Source: Maylandia zebra
Lineage: Eukaryota > Chordata > Actinopteri > Cichliformes > Cichlidae
Length of the DNA stretch: 64,000 nucleotides
Direction: 5' to 3'
Assembly: GCF_041146795.1 (NCBI RefSeq)
Contig: NC_135175.1
Span: 25,251,075-25,315,074 of the forward strand
Shown here: positions 1 to 9,940 of the stretch, piece after piece
Layout: every line of letters begins with the position of its first letter
Numbering within the stretch: the first letter of the stretch is position 1
The notes under the pieces: generated by a model
The model's input: only the letters and a program-made list of their open reading frames with translations
What the model was told of the DNA's origin: nothing
Databases searched by the model: none
Translations under genes and position numbers: made by a program

Positions 1-611
1 TCTCAACAAGGTCCTCTCGTGATTATCTTGCTGCAGCAGAAAATAATCACAATCCAGCCGTGAATACTCTCATATTGCTAGAGCTGATCCGTTTATGACT
101 ATGGTTTGTAAATTCCAGGCATACATTCAATTTCATACCAGGAAATATCAGGATTGCGGTTTTATTAACTGATTTACTCACCTTTCCCAGGAGCTCTATC
201 TTTCCCAGAATGACAAGCCATATTTTTGATAACTTTACTGTGAATTATATGTGCAGCTAGGTAGAAATGGGAAAACATTTATTTCTGAATAACCAGTCAT
301 GAAGGCCACTACTGACTGAGAGTACACGTTCGTCTTCTGCCGTTGTTTTCAGTTTTTCACGGCAGATCCAATCGAGGAAATCCCACCTTGAGCCTAGCTT
401 TGGACTTCATTTCAAATGTTGCAACTACTCGGGAACTAGACAAAGGTTGAATCACCAGGCATACACACTTCGAAGTCGAATCTCACTAGTTAACGCAGAG
501 AATTAGAAGCATTTAGATGAAATTCGATCCACTAAACGCAATTACTGATCTATCTATTGAGATGTCTAATGATAAATACAGATATAGAGAGATAGATATA
601 GATATATATTC
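1..611. other. No gene recognised; AT-rich flank
   Basis: No exon, long ORF or recognisable transposon was found here. The last 50 bases (about 565-611) are a degenerate GATA/TATA-type simple repeat. Confidence 0.5.
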
Positions 612-711
612 CAAGGTGTTCCCAAGCCAGCTAAGAGATGCAATGTCTACTGTATGTCCTTGGTTTGCCTAGGGGCCTCCTCCCTGCAGGACGTGCTTGT
701 TTCCCCTCACC
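612..711 (-). mobile_element. RTE-type LINE fragment, left part (split by insertion)
   Basis: This stretch, read together with 4062-4480, matches the antisense of a common teleost RTE-clade LINE. The same family recurs at 8830-9605, where the words GTTCCCAAGCCAGCT and GGCTCC appear in the same order. The younger LINE at 712-4061 separates the two parts. The family is recalled from general knowledge, and the copy is too decayed to translate. Confidence 0.55.
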
Positions 712-3700
712 TAGAATCAGAATCAGAATCAGAATACTTTATTGATCCCTGGGGGAAATTATTTTTTGTTACAGTGCTCCATTTTAAACCAACATTAAGA
801 CAAGACAGACAATACGCTAACTAAGAATAGTACAATATATACATATATATACATACATACATACATACATAAGTCACTTATAAATAAATATTTGGAAAAG
901 AAACATGTGTAGTTGTAGCAGCAAACAGTGTGTTAAGTGGATGCGTTGTACAGGGAGATGGCCACAGGCAGGAATGATTTCCTGTGTTGTTCAGTGGTGC
1001 TTTTCGGTAATCTCAGTCTCTCACTGAACGAGCTCCTGTGACTGACCAACATGTCATGGAGTGGGTGGGAGGTGTTATCCAACATTGTCTTTATCTTGGA
1101 CAGCATCCGCCTCTCCGACACCACCTTGAGGGAGTCCAGCTCCATCCCCACAACATTGCTGGCCTTACGGATCAGTTTATTAAGTCTGTTGGCATCTGCG
1201 ACCCTCAGCCTGCTCCCCCAGCATGCAACAGCATAGAGGATCGCACTGGCCACCACAGACTCATAGAAAATCCTCAGCATTTTCTGGCAGATGTTGAAGG
1301 ACCTCAGTCGCCTCAAAAAATAGAGACGACTCTGGCCCTTCCTGTAAAGTGCTGTGGTGTTTTTAGCCCAGTCCAGTTTATTGTCAATGTGTACTCCAAG
1401 GTATTTATAGTCCTCCACAATGTCAACACTGACCCCCTGGATTGAAACAGGGGTCAAGTGTTTCCTGGTCTTCCTGAAGTCCACGATCAGTTCCTTGGTC
1501 TTTGCCACGTTGAGCTGCAGATGATTCTGCTCACACCACGTGACAAAGGAGTCGACCACAGCCCGGTACTCTGTCTCATCATCCCTGCTGATGCATCCAA
1601 CCACCGCAGAGTCATCAGAAAACTTCTGAAGATGGCAGGTCTCTGTGCAGTGGCTGAAGTCTGTGGTGTAGAGGGTGAAGAGGAAGGGGGAGAGGACAGT
1701 CCCCTGTGGTGCCCCTGTGTTGCTAATCACCTTGTCAGACACACACTGTGGGAGACGTACATATTGTGGTCTTCCTGTCAGGTAATCAACAATCCAGGAC
1801 ACCAGAGAAGCATCCACCTGCATCGCTGCTAACTTATCACCCAGGAGGGTCGGCCTGATGGTGTTGAAAGCACTGGAAAAGTCAAAAAACATGACCCTCA
1901 CAGTGCTCGCCGGCTGGTCCAGATGGGTGTAGACACGATTGAGCAGGTAGATGATGGCGTCCTCTGTTCCGAGACGAGGCTGATAAGCGAACTGAAGGGG
2001 ATCCAGATGTGGTCTTACTATGGGTCGCAGCTGGTCCAGGATGAGCCTTTCCAGGGTCTTCATGATGTGGGAGGTCAGTGCCACGGGCCTGTAATCCTGG
2101 GGGCCACTGGGACGAGGCGTCTTTGGTACAGGGACGAGGCATGATGTCTTCCACATCACCGGGACCCTCTGCAGACTCAGACTCAGCATAAACAGTTTAT
2201 GAAAGACTCCACACAGCTGGGGGACACAGGCCTTGAGGACAAGGGGACTCACTCCGTCTGGTCCAGCAGACTTGCCTGAGTGAAGTCTCCTCATTTGCAT
2301 CTCAACCTGGTATTGAGTGAAGGTGATGGGTGGGGGAGGGGTGTCAGGAATCTCACAGGAGGCAACATGTGAAGAGAGAGGCTGGCACAGTGGTGTGGCT
2401 CTGGATTCCAGGCTGACTGCAGGTGAGGTTGTGGGGGTGGGAGCAGACACTGTGGTGTCGAATCTATTGAAAAACAGATTCAACTCATCGGCTCTATTCT
2501 CACCTCCCTCAGCTCCCCTGCTGTTGGTTGGCCTGAATCCAGTGATGGTCTTCATGCCCCTCCACACCTCTCTCATGCTGTTCTGCTGGAGTTTCCACTC
2601 CAGCTTCCTCCTGTAATTGTCCTTAGCCTCTCTGATCTTGTCCTTTAGTAACACCTGGACCTTCCTCACCTCCTCTTTGTTGCCCCCTCTGAAAGCCCTC
2701 TTCTTGTTGTTGAGGAGGGCTTTGATGTCCTTAGTCACCCACGGCTTGTTTTTTGGGTAACAATGAACAGTCTGAGCTGGAACAATGGAGTCGGTGCAGA
2801 AAGTTATGTAGTCTGTGATACACTCAGTAAGCCCATTGATGTCCTCGGCGTGAGGCTCACAGAGTGTTTCCCAGTCGGTCACCTCGAAACAGCCCTGTAG
2901 TTCCGCTATTGCCTCCTCTGACCACCTCCTAACAGTCCTGGTGGTCACAGGTTCCCTCCTCACAATTGGCACATAGCGGGGGGTGAGGTGAATCAGGTTA
3001 TGATCTGACCTACCAAGTGGGGGGAGGGAGGAGGAGCTGTATGCATCCTTGACGTTAGCATACAGTAAGTCTAAAGTTTTCTCTCCCCTGGTGGGACAGT
3101 CCACATATTGTTTGAATGTTGGTAGTGTATTGTCCAGTGATACATGGTTGAAGTCACCCGAGATCACAATAAAGGCACTCGGGTGCTGAGTCTGTAGCCG
3201 AGCTATGGCAGAGTGGATAGTGTCACATGCAGCTGTGGGGTTAGCAGAGGGGGGAACATAAACAGCCACCAAGATGACGTGAGAGAATTCCCTGGGTAAA
3301 TAATACGGCCTGAGTCCAACAGCACACAGTTCAGTGTCCGGGCAACAAATCCTTTCTTTGATTGTTATGTTGGCAGGGTTACACCACCGGTTGTTAACTA
3401 AAACAGCAAGCCCACCTCCTTTACGCTTACCGCTAGCGATGCTGTCCCTGTCCGCCCGAACAGTGTGGAAGCCTTCCACGGAAGCATTCTCATCGGGAAT
3501 GACCTGGTGCATCCATGATTCGGTGAAACACATCAGGCTACACTCTCGGTATTCCCTCTGACTCCGTACCAGTGCTGAGAGCTCGTCGATTTTACTTGCC
3601 AACGATCGCACATTTCCCATCACGATAGACGGCAGACACGGTTTAAACCTCCTCCTCGCTTCGAGCCTCCGCTGTCTCACCGTCACCTTTTTTCTTCTCT

Positions 3701-4061
3701 TCTGTCCTTGACCTCTGCATCCCCGATGTGTTTTCCTCCAAATTTCAGCTGGTACTTCTGCGGGCACTTCTGCGGGCCTGGCCAGCGAGCCGGCCGGCAT
3801 CAGGGCGATCAGCTGATCTCTGGAGTAAACAGTCCGTGCGTGTAGGAGATGTGCCGCGGTCCCGTTCCATGATAAAAGTAACAGTTCCACGGCCACCAGA
3901 AGAACAAAAACTCTCTCAATCCACATGATTGAGTAAGAGATAGAAAACGGAGGAAAATACAAGTCAGAAAAAAAAAAGAATACGTAAGAAAAAAGAGCTA
4001 AACTAAGAGAAAAGCAGGAGCGACTGTAACAGGCTGCACGCTGGTTGGCGCATGCGCACTT
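712..4061 (-). mobile_element. Full-length young LINE (CR1/L2/Rex1-like group), ORF intact
   Basis: The element is about 3.35 kb on the minus strand. Its 3' end (plus-strand 712-760) is a short (ATTCTG)n-type tail next to an AATAAAG signal, and its 5' end lies near 4061. It holds one uninterrupted reading frame (separate entry). A simple CATA/TATA repeat at 833-871 is part of its 3'UTR. The flanks resume an RTE fragment on both sides, so the insertion points are visible on each edge. No clear long target duplication was found. The open frame and near-complete length suggest a recent insertion. The exact clade is uncertain. Confidence 0.8.
933..3926 (-). CDS. LINE ORF2: endonuclease-reverse transcriptase
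   Basis: This is a complete frame of 997 codons from the first ATG (3924-3926). It encodes the single polyprotein that drives retrotransposition: an N-terminal APE-type endonuclease that nicks target DNA and a C-terminal reverse transcriptase. Visible signatures, in order, are the endonuclease start IVMGNVRSLASKIDEL, the GDFNHV block, the SDHNLI catalytic-His block, the RT palm entry FFDFSSAFNTI, TGAPQGTVLSPFLFTLY, and the active-site box FSDDSAVV. This family uses FSDD rather than the usual FADD or YADD. The frame remains open upstream to 4064, but only through non-ATG codons that run into the flanking DNA, so ATG at 3926 is the better start. No stop or frameshift was seen, so the protein could be functional. 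A separate ORF1 was not found. Confidence 0.85.
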   Translation of the reverse strand: MWIERVFVLLVAVELLLLSWNGTAAHLLHARTVYSRDQLIALMPAGSLARPAEVPAEVPAEIWRKTHRGCRGQGQKRRKKVTVRQRRLEARRRFKPCLPSIVMGNVRSLASKIDELSALVRSQREYRECSLMCFTESWMHQVIPDENASVEGFHTVRADRDSIASGKRKGGGLAVLVNNRWCNPANITIKERICCPDTELCAVGLRPYYLPREFSHVILVAVYVPPSANPTAACDTIHSAIARLQTQHPSAFIVISGDFNHVSLDNTLPTFKQYVDCPTRGEKTLDLLYANVKDAYSSSSLPPLGRSDHNLIHLTPRYVPIVRREPVTTRTVRRWSEEAIAELQGCFEVTDWETLCEPHAEDINGLTECITDYITFCTDSIVPAQTVHCYPKNKPWVTKDIKALLNNKKRAFRGGNKEEVRKVQVLLKDKIREAKDNYRRKLEWKLQQNSMREVWRGMKTITGFRPTNSRGAEGGENRADELNLFFNRFDTTVSAPTPTTSPAVSLESRATPLCQPLSSHVASCEIPDTPPPPITFTQYQVEMQMRRLHSGKSAGPDGVSPLVLKACVPQLCGVFHKLFMLSLSLQRVPVMWKTSCLVPVPKTPRPSGPQDYRPVALTSHIMKTLERLILDQLRPIVRPHLDPLQFAYQPRLGTEDAIIYLLNRVYTHLDQPASTVRVMFFDFSSAFNTIRPTLLGDKLAAMQVDASLVSWIVDYLTGRPQYVRLPQCVSDKVISNTGAPQGTVLSPFLFTLYTTDFSHCTETCHLQKFSDDSAVVGCISRDDETEYRAVVDSFVTWCEQNHLQLNVAKTKELIVDFRKTRKHLTPVSIQGVSVDIVEDYKYLGVHIDNKLDWAKNTTALYRKGQSRLYFLRRLRSFNICQKMLRIFYESVVASAILYAVACWGSRLRVADANRLNKLIRKASNVVGMELDSLKVVSERRMLSKIKTMLDNTSHPLHDMLVSHRSSFSERLRLPKSTTEQHRKSFLPVAISLYNAST

Positions 4062-4480
4062 CAAGGAGGTGTCCAGTCACCACAGCTGGCTCCATTCGAT
4101 GTGGAGGAGTAGCAGCTCTACTCTGAGCTCCTCCTGAATGACTGAGTCTCTAAGGGCCCAGACAGCCCTTAGAGGAAGATCATTTCCGCTGCTTGTTTCT
4201 GCAGCCTCATTCTTTTAATCATTCCCCTCAGCTCGAGGCAATAGGTGAGGGTAGGAACGTACATCAAAACACAAAAGTAAAGCTGTCGATTTATCGGTAA
4301 AAATCGGCAGTTTCACTTTTACACTCGGCTCTCTCCACCCCAACAGACTGATTCAGCATCCACATCACTGCAGATGCTGCACTAATCTGTTAGTCTCCTG
4401 CTTGCACATTAACAAGACACTGAGATACTTGGAACACCAACTCATTGAACTGCACCCATTTCCAGGTGTGGCCTTGAGAT
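4062..4480 (-). mobile_element. RTE-type LINE fragment, right part
   Basis: This continues the RTE fragment at 612-711 after the younger LINE. The plus strand reads as the antisense of the RT-region sequence of RTE elements: a GTGGAGGAGTAGCAGCTCTA block, then AATGACTGAG and GGTGAGGGTAGGAACGTA. It is decayed and untranslatable. Confidence 0.55.
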
Positions 4481-5179
4481 TGGAGGTAATAGTTCTACAA
4501 CTGTAATGGGCGGATTTTTTATTTATTTATTTATATCCAACTCTTCCTTGAGTTATGCTACTAAGGCTTAAATTTAGGGATGTTGCTGCTTCGATTGACA
4601 GGCATGCCGACTTGGGCAACCTTTGCCAGTCAGTGAACTGGACCTCTCAACCATGTTTGTGCTGCTGCTTCATTTAAGCATTTAAATGAAGTCATCTGAC
4701 TAATATTACACCCCGCTGTGGATAGATGGATGCATAGCTTTGCGTATGACTGTTTATCTTACATCCTGCACAGCTCACATCTAATCAGCACTTCAGGATC
4801 AGATTATTCCCTTGATCAAAATCATAACTAAATAATAATAATGATAATAACTAAATAAACTTTCTGTTCCTGACAAAGCGAAAAAGGTAAAATGCTGTTT
4901 ATTTAGAAGCAGTAAATTCCTAATACAGTGCTTTTAGATGCACAGATATTCAGTTTGTGTATAATACCAAAGACATTAGTTGCTATGAAGAACATGGTGC
5001 AAAGGGCAGAGCTCCTGTGTTCATTTACAGCACTCTGCATGTCTTTATTGTGTTTGTACTTAGTAGGTTTATGGCAGTCAACTGAGCCTGTGATCCATAA
5101 TTTCTTTTGGCTGTGATGAGATTTGCCAGTTGGTAGCACAAAGATAAAAAAAATTCTGGGTAAATGATTAACTCCTGAG

Positions 5180-5210
<31 letters not shown>

Positions 5211-6340
5211 GTCAAGGAGTGGTCAGTTACTCCACTCTGGATTTTATGTGCTGACATTTTGAAACTAATGTCAGTGGTTGTCGTCTTCCTGCCGTGAAGA
5301 TCTGCCCTGGTCACGTGACTGAGGCAAACTGAAATGGAAACGCGTTGCCTTCTAGGAAAGGAGCCAGCACTACCTTGATACAGGAAAACCAAAACTGTCT
5401 CTGAGGTTCACATCGCAAAAACGCCTGTAATGTCATTTGATGGACTTCCTGTATAAGGTGAGTTTGTCACCTTTGTGCTTAGGCTGTTTGTGTGACATTT
5501 TGGCTTGATGTTATCTTTCCCCGCTTTCCCCGAACAGAGATTGTTCCAAATGTTGTCTGACTTTGCTTCTTAAGGTAAACCTAACCTCAGCACGACCCCT
5601 GCAGCTGTTTAATGTTCAGTCTTGTTCTTGAGGGTTTTTTTTTTTCTATGCCCAGTAGCTCATTTCCTTTTCTCCTTAAGCTGCAGAAATAGAAGTTAAT
5701 AATTACTTCCTTATGTCATCTTAATGCGCGAGTAGTTGCACATAGTCACTCCTCTGATGGTCAGCAGTGAGATTATGGGTTTTCTTCACAGGGGCTTACA
5801 GAGATTTTTTTTTTTTTTTTTTTTTTCTTCAGTGGTTGTAACCAAACCACAACGAGTTAACTGTTAAATTGCAAAGCAAACAAGGAAATGAACTTCCTAC
5901 AAAAAATAACGGGGCAAGTGTTGTGGCAGTATTCTCTGTTACTTCTCTCCTTGGAAATGAAACTCTGAAGTCACGGTTTCTTACAGAACATCTGCTGGTT
6001 GGTGACCCTAAGCTAACTCCCTCCATTCTCTCGGGGTGCAACACATGCTTCCTTCTGCCCCTGCTGCTGCGTAGGTCACCTTATTAGGAATGTAAACAGA
6101 GTACATGGAGAAATGGCTTAATCAGTCCACATTAGCAAATTAGCTGAGTCAGTGTTAGAATTATTGGGGAGGATCCTTTATTTTCTCCCCTGTAATAGTT
6201 GTTATAGTTTACACGTCTGTGAGCCTCGTTGGGTCCACTTTAGTTTAAGTGACGTAAAATTTGTCATCAGTGATTTTGAGAACTGCAGGTTTAGACTATT
6301 AAACTTTGTTTTTTAATGGGAAATGTTACACTTAACTGAC
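4481..6340. other. No proven gene; CA/GT microsatellite; possible upstream exon
   Basis: No coding exon was recognised. A (GT)n run lies at about 5181-5210 and a poly-T at 5804-5826. A CACGTG E-box near 5313 is followed by a good donor (TATAAG then GTGAGT at 5458), so an untranslated first exon of slc4a2 could end at 5457. That is only a suggestion. Confidence 0.3.
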
Positions 6341-6348
6341 ACTGGGAC

Positions 6349-7499
6349 TAGGGCTGCTCAATTAATCGAATTTAAATCACGATTACGATCTGGGCTTTCA
6401 ACGATCATTAAAAATGACTGAGCCGATTATTAGCCCCTCCCTCGTTTATCCGCGACACCTTAAAGGCCGGTCCGTGAAAATATTGTCGGGCATAAACCGG
6501 TCCGTGGCGCAAAAAAGGGTGGAGACCGCTGATTAAGAGGACCCGAGGGAAGCCCGGAAAGCTAAGCAGAAGTTATTTGGAGAGTGACTGCCGTTGGTTG
6601 AAAAGAGAGTTTAAAAAAAAAAAAAAAAACTTCAGTGGTGTTGCACACTATTTTATATTATTATTTTAAAGTCATTGTTAACCCTTTAAAGCCGGTCAGA
6701 GCAGCACGCTCCGTTTTGCGTAACTATTTTTAAATCCCTGTAGAACCTGAACCGTGTAAGCTAGCGCAATAATTTGTTTTGCATATGAAACCGGAGGAGT
6801 TGTACTTACATCTGATGCCATCAGCTTGTCCTCGGTCACGGTTTCGTTCCACATATAGCTTTGCAAAAATTGCATAAAAAGCGCTTGCAGGAACAAAAAC
6901 ATAATATTCCAGAAACACGCTTTGCCGTTCCTATCAGCTGTTCGTAACACTTCCCACAGTGAAATGATGCACCTGCTGTTTTCTTTGCAAATTTGCATCA
7001 TAGGATTGTTTTTTGTTTTTCCTGCAGTATATAAAAATTGGTGTATCTCCAAAATAAAACTATGAAGACACTCAAAATAAATTTCCTGTGGTGGGAAACT
7101 ATTTTTTGCAACTTTATTGTATTTAAAGTTTTGAGGGATAAACCTCTTAAATTTCTCCAAGTAGAAATATATGTAAACAAAACAAAAGCGATTTTCAATT
7201 TTTTTTGTAGTTTATTGCACTTTTTTGCAATTAATGTAATTACTATGGACTTAATGCATACATATTATTAAAATATGGGCTATAACAGTTGTATTGATGT
7301 ATAGCAACTTGAAATGCTCCCACAAATGGCACTACAGCATGTAAAAAAAAAAAAAAATAAATAAAAATAATATAAGCTCTGGTGGACTTGGTTCTATAGT
7401 AGGTCTTAAAGGGTTAAATAAATATCGTCAAATAATCGTGATCTCAATTTCAGTGAAAATAATCGTGATTATCATTTTTGCCATAATCGAGCAGCCCTA
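6349..7499. mobile_element. hAT-type non-autonomous DNA transposon (host of a nested element)
   Basis: The ends are inverted repeats that start TAGGGCTGCTC and finish GAGCAGCCCTA. They are flanked by a perfect 8-bp duplication, ACTGGGAC, at 6341-6348 and 7500-7507. The 8-bp duplication and the terminal sequence point to the hAT superfamily. No transposase frame is present. Without the nested piggyBac-type element the original unit would be about 411 bp, so this is a MITE-like deletion derivative. Confidence 0.8.
6682..7413. mobile_element. piggyBac-type non-autonomous element nested in the hAT element
   Basis: The 732-bp unit is flanked by TTAA on both sides (6678-6681 and 7414-7417). It begins CCCTTTAAAG and ends CTTAAAGGG, which gives the TTAA plus CCC/GGG ends typical of piggyBac elements. 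Reading frames inside are short and not transposase-like, so it is non-autonomous. Confidence 0.75.
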
Positions 7500-7507
7500 A
7501 CTGGGAC

Positions 7508-8829
7508 TGTTGTGGAGAACGGCATCAATAAGCTAATAAGGAGAGAAAACTTCTACTGAGTAGAATTATTTCAGCTTATTGGTGCTGCCCTCCATGACTG
7601 TGGCATTTCTCACGAGGTTCCATTCCCGCTTTACAGGTTTTAGTATGTAGAGCTTTATAAACATGGTACACGTGATTCCAATTGTTATGTTAAGGGATGC
7701 TACAAAAATCTTAAAAAATCAGCTTTAAACAGGATAGATGGCCTCTTGTTGGAGGTTAAAATAAAAATATTCTTTGCCTGTTGACTATTTCACAATCGTA
7801 ATCACGCCCCCCTCTTTGATTCCTTTTAGGGAGTCTCACCCTTGAACTTCACGTTGAGATTGAAATGCACACTTTGTCTTTGCGGCATTGAACTTTGATC
7901 TTTCAGTGAACTCTTTCAGTGAGCTGTTGGTCGTCCGTGATTGGGATCAGCCCTCTGTGGTTTGCACTACCTCCTCTTTCACACTTTTTAAAAAAAAATT
8001 ATTATATATCATTCTAGCTTCATTCTTCCTGTGACGTGTATCTGACTCCCTCTGTATGTGACTCATCTCACTTAGGTTTGTAAACTGAGTTTGTCAGTTG
8101 GACATTTTAAAATAAAATGAGGCGTAGAAACACGACCCCAGGCTGTGTATACTACCAAATTGCGTCAGACTGATGGCTGGGAAAAGCAAAACTTTAAACA
8201 TGGCCTTTTTTAATGCATGATGCAACAGGGAGGTTGTTGAAATCAATGTTTGTAATAGAAATTTGGCTGAGGTAAGACCTGGGTTACAACTCTTCTGCTT
8301 TCACACACTGTTCTGGAAAACTGAGCACAATCTGCACTGGGATTTCCTTGCAGTTGATTTACTTTAAAGATATGAGTTAATACAGCGACACATCAGCCAC
8401 GATGCACGACATGATCACTACAGTGTCTGCACCCCCGCCTCCACTTTGCTTCCAAGTGCTGACTGTGGAGGATTTGCGACTGCCTCACCACACAAATAAT
8501 CTCCTGCAGCCTCCACATGCTGAGTGTTGGTTTCTTTCTACAACAGTCTCTGCACATGCATGCCACTTACTAAAACCTGCATTAAAAATGGATGCATTAC
8601 ATGTTTCAGCAGTCTTAGTGCGGCAGATACAGTAAACTAATGTTGAAAGGAAATCTTTCACAAGTGGATAAAGGTTTTAAAATTGGCAAATACAGTATTT
8701 GATAAACCCTGTTAGCTATTTGAAAATCGCTTTTAACAAAATATATATTTTTTGAGGAAAAGCTAACTAGACATGCCCCTTTTAAAATTATCCATCCATA
8801 TTTCTTTTGCCGCATATGTGGGATCAGCT
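7508..8829. other. No gene recognised
   Basis: Unique-looking intergenic or intronic DNA. No splice-bounded ORF, RNA gene or clear repeat was recognised. Confidence 0.4.
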
Positions 8830-9605
8830 CAGGCAGACTTTGCTCGCCCTGGCCACGTCTTCCAGCTCATCCAGGGGGATACAAAGTTGTTCCCAAGCCA
8901 GCTGAGAGAGATAATATCTTCAGAGTCCTAGGTCTTTCCCAGGACCTGTTTCCAGTAGGAAATACTTGAAATACATGCCTAGGAATTGTCCAGGAGGCAT
9001 CCTAGTCAGATGCCCAAACCACCTCAACTGGCTCCTTTTGACACAGACAGCCCTCCTCACCCTATTTCTAATGCGTGACTCATGCTTCGAAGGCAAATCT
9101 ATGATGTAATTTACAATGTAATTGTGAATTCATTTTAACCTTATGCTATAACCTTTGATGTGCACCTCCTGAGAAATGCAACTACACATCAGACTGATGC
9201 AGCTCACAACGGTGTGAATGGCGTGGAGAGTTGCGGTGTAGGGTCAAGAGTGACTTCTGGTTTCGTCATAAATCAGATTTCCCAAAGAAGTCCAAATCAA
9301 GTTTAACACAGTCCAGGACACTTCTAAAGGAAACTCCTTTCTGTGGCTCACGCTTCACTCTCCCCTCACTCATGAAAAAGACCCCGATACTTAAACCCCT
9401 CCACCTGGGGTAGAAACGTTCCCCTGACCAGGAGAGGGCACGCCACCCTTTTCCAGCTGAGAACCATCATCTCGGACTTGGAGGTGCTGAATCTCATTCT
9501 CGACGTCTCATACTTGACCACAAACTGCTCCGGTGCAAGCTGGAGGTCACCACCTGTTGAAGCAAACAGAATGACATCATCCGCAAAAAGTAAAGATGAA
9601 ATCCA
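8830..9605 (-). mobile_element. RTE-clade LINE fragment with RT active-site box
   Basis: On the minus strand, 9603 downward translates as LLFADDVILFAS, then STSKSEMMVLSWKRV, then LPQVEGFKYRG. These are the palm box (FADD) and downstream blocks of RTE-clade reverse transcriptase. About 9103-9340 does not match the family and may be a later insertion or a heavily diverged part. The remaining frame is broken by stops and shifts, so the copy is dead. Confidence 0.7.
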
Positions 9606-9940
9606 GCCACTACCTCGCTACTTTTATCTTGGTGTTAACTTCTGCTTGACTGATGATTTAACTTGCGTTATAACATTTTATATGTAACGCGAGTGGATGG
9701 GCTCCTGTCAGGTTGCACCAACACAAAAGAGCTGAGCCTAAGATAAACAGGCCTTAATGTGGGTAAATAACTGAAATTCGCTGAATCACACATGACTCAG
9801 TTGGCACTGAATTAATATTAAATGCTCTAACCTTAGGTATATGCTTTAAAGTGCTATCAAAGCAGTGGAATGGTAATTCCTTGAAGAGAACAGCACGGTG
9901 CAGCTATGAACACTCCTTCAGTATCCAGCCTCACATACAA

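Noticed and set aside
5181-5210. GT repeat as a CRISPR-like or regulatory array
   Set aside because: A plain dinucleotide microsatellite with no spacers; nothing else in the window resembles a CRISPR array, as expected for a fish genome.
6696-7160. 154-codon minus-strand ORF
   Set aside because: It lies wholly inside the non-autonomous piggyBac-type element, is AT-rich and shows no transposase or other domain.
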